A DNA stretch of 64,000 bases from Actinernus sp. WN-2022 (taxonomy: Eukaryota > Cnidaria > Anthozoa > Actiniaria > Actinernidae). Both the position numbers and the translations under genes were made by a program. Below, piece after piece: positions 37,401 to 40,400 of this stretch. The stretch is from positions 79,941,537-80,005,536 of the forward strand of contig JAOWCC010001589.1 of NCBI GenBank assembly GCA_030867875.1, read 5' to 3'. Numbering within the stretch: the stretch's first letter is position 1; each line of letters opens with the position of its first letter. A model generated the notes under the pieces. It was not told the DNA's origin. It saw only the letters and a list, made by a program, of their open reading frames with translations, and ran no database searches.

Positions 37401-40400
37401 CCTGGTTTGAACATGGTGCGCGCGCAGGTGTAGCACTTTTTCAGGCACGTTGCGTGACGAGGTTCACACCGCGGCAAAACGTTACACGCATGCGTATTTG
37501 CTATTTCTTGTCGGCGCGCGGCCGCCCCCAGTTTCCCGCGAAAACTCTCATCGGTGGGGTTTTCAAAAATTGGGTCGGTCGGTCGGGTGAGAAAAAAAAA
37601 TGCGCGGAGAGACTGGAACTAATAAGGCGCGGTTGCACAATAGAGGTTACAAACCAACATGGACGACGAAACCATCGATGTCGTCGTCCGTATACGCTAC
37701 AAACATGGAATTACAAATAAAGGCAGTAGACAATTCCTGAGTCTTCTTTTCTCTAGGGTTTCTTCACCCCCACCCCTCCCCCAATTTATTTTTATTTTTA
37801 CAAAAAGCAACAAAAATGGGTCGGTCGGACGATGAGAAACGGAAAAAAAAAGGGATGGCCTAAGCCTAAAAAAAAATTTACTATAAAATTATTTACTATA
37901 AAAGTTGAAACCCTCGGTAATTTGTATTTGATAGCAGAGCCTTCGTTCTTTTGGCCAGCGGAGCATGGAAGTCAGCCAAGTTTTGGTATATACTTCATGG
38001 TAGTGTTTCATTCCATATAGTCTTCCTGCATAATCATTTTCTCTACTGTTTTACAGTATTATGCAGGGAGACTATATGGAACGAAACACAACCATGAAGT
38101 ATATACCCAAGTTGTTAGTTTTGCTCTCATCATGTAGCTATGGTGCTCCGCTACTAATTCAATTTTTGTCCAAGTGTTTCGTATTTTATTGTTGCAGTAA
38201 ACAAAATGCAGACACTACCTACTGGTGTCATGTCTGCAACTGATGCCTACCACTGCGTTGCCTTACTGTCCTCGCGAGTGTTAAGCACTCTTGTTGCCAG
38301 GGGGGACACCTATCATCATGCCGAATGGGTTCTATTCCAGGCCTACTCATCTCTTCTTCAAATGATGTTTGAAGCAGAAAGGGACAGCAGAGACACCAAT
38401 CAGGCTGACGTGTCTAAGAGATGTGAAAACCTGTCGGCATTGATCAAGAATTCTACAATTCCACCTGGGAAACAACTACTCGAACTTCAAGAAAAGGTAT
38501 GTTGTCAGTTTATTGTGTATAGGGTCAGTAGACACGATAGTTTACCGTGGTATATCGTCATAGCTACCACAATGGCGTTATCACATGGTGGAAAGTGTTG
38601 TGGATTTATAGCGCTCTTGCCCGGCGATGAAGCAAGTTATGGTAAATAGGAGAACATACCACGATAACCTATCGTAATTTTGTTATCAAATTACAAGTAG
38701 GCAGGGCCATGAAGACGAGTGAAATTCCCAAGAAAGCAGATAGTGCTTGAGCAATTATGCAATCTACCGTGTAGTCTCATTTTTTGTAATCAACCAATCA
38801 GAAAACGAGAGCTGGTCTGATCAGTTGTTGTAAATGTATTCATTATCATGCATGTGGCATGTAAGAATAATAGGCCACTTACGCGATATGCTTTACTTGT
38901 CTCGCATAAAGGTTTCAATACGAGGCTCCGTGCTAAATTTAATTTATTATTTTCAAAGAGAAAAGAATAAATTTAATTTAGCACGAGCCTCGTATTGAAA
39001 CCTTTGTACGTGACAAGTAAAGTATATCGCGGAACTGGGCTATTATGATAGTATTGAAATTTGCAGTTTGTCATACTTGCATTATAACTATGATAATTTG
39101 GCAAATGAAAGACAACGTTCTGCATTTGTGGATGGAATGACAGAATGCACAAAATAAAATCAAGCGTCAAAATAACCCTAAAATGCCGAAGCTATGATTT
39201 GTTGGAAAAGCTGGAGTACCGGCGAGATTCGAAAACAATGACAATGTTAATATACTGTAAGCTATGGAAACTAGCATTTTGGATAGAATTCAGTCAATTT
39301 TGTGTGAGCTGTTTCGTTTATCAGGTTGGATCAATAGATATGGTTGTCTGTTTGACGAGTTCTGTTTTCCTCCAGACGTGCCAGCAAGCAGTAATACTAC
39401 AGCCGTCTAACACCAGATCACTATACGTTCTTGGTAATGCACAGCTACGTTCTTACGACAACGACCCAACTGCGGGTAACAACAAACAAGTCCTACAAGA
39501 AGCCGAAGACAGCTTTCGGGTTAGCATCGAACTGGAAGGGAAGCCATCAGGTGGCAAAGTTCTTCCCGAGAAAATCTCTCAGCAGCAGTGGTATAAAGAC
39601 AGAAAAGCCAAATCAGATGCGGAGAAGAAGGCCAAGGAAGCTGCAACCACCCAGAAAACAGGAGTAGTGCCTGGAAAACCTGGGGCAGCTGCAGGGAGGG
39701 GTACTCCTCCCACTAGAGGTGGTGCTGCAGTTCGAGGAGGAGCAGCTGCTCGGGGGCGTGCTGCAGCAGGTATGTGGAAAATCAAGGTTTCAAACTGAGA
39801 AGTCGGGCTTGTTTTATCCAGGGTTTTTAAATGTTAATGTTGAAGGCGTAAACGGTATGTCTACATTATTTAACAGTTTTTGAGTAACACATTTTAGAGT
39901 TTGTCGTGCATTGTACATGTATCTTACCTTGCGAGTGTTATATTGGATAATGTGAGGTATAAACGGTGTGCGAACAAGTGAATTTGTACTTGAAAATGTA
40001 ATATATGGGGTGAAGATATCTAAATATGTTTATTTTAGGCATCATATTTTACCATGCATGATAGCCAGCGCTTGCGTGAACTACTGCAGGCTTCTAAACA
40101 TTCGAGGCAGATACTAATCACTACTGATATAGATATGGAGCAGTCAATAAAAAACCCTACAGTCTCAGTGTGCTTGATTAGAGGCATGATATGCAATGGT
40201 TGCCATATTAATCAATTTTTATATAATGTTATTGTTAATTGTCTGTTCAGCTGGTCGAGGAGTAGTACCAGCTGCTAAACCTGCAGCCAGAGGAAAAGCG
40301 GCCAGGGGCAGTGCGGCAAGAGGCGGAGCAGCCAAACCAGCGGGAGCTACAGCCAGGAGCTCAGGTATTGTACGACGTGTCATTACATTGCATGGTACAT

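Larger units (their letters stand above)
34672..38197 (+). other. Intron 7: nested repeats, LINE 3' end and minisatellite
   Basis: Holds related copies at about 34818-34950 and 35056-35150 (shared TTTTATTGACAAATAC and GAGCCAAATATTT), an interspersed element (about 35253-35990) with a nested TIR insertion, an ATTC-type simple repeat (36069-36138), a LINE fragment with a 79-bp minisatellite, a MITE copy and a foldback. No further gene is seen. Confidence 0.75.
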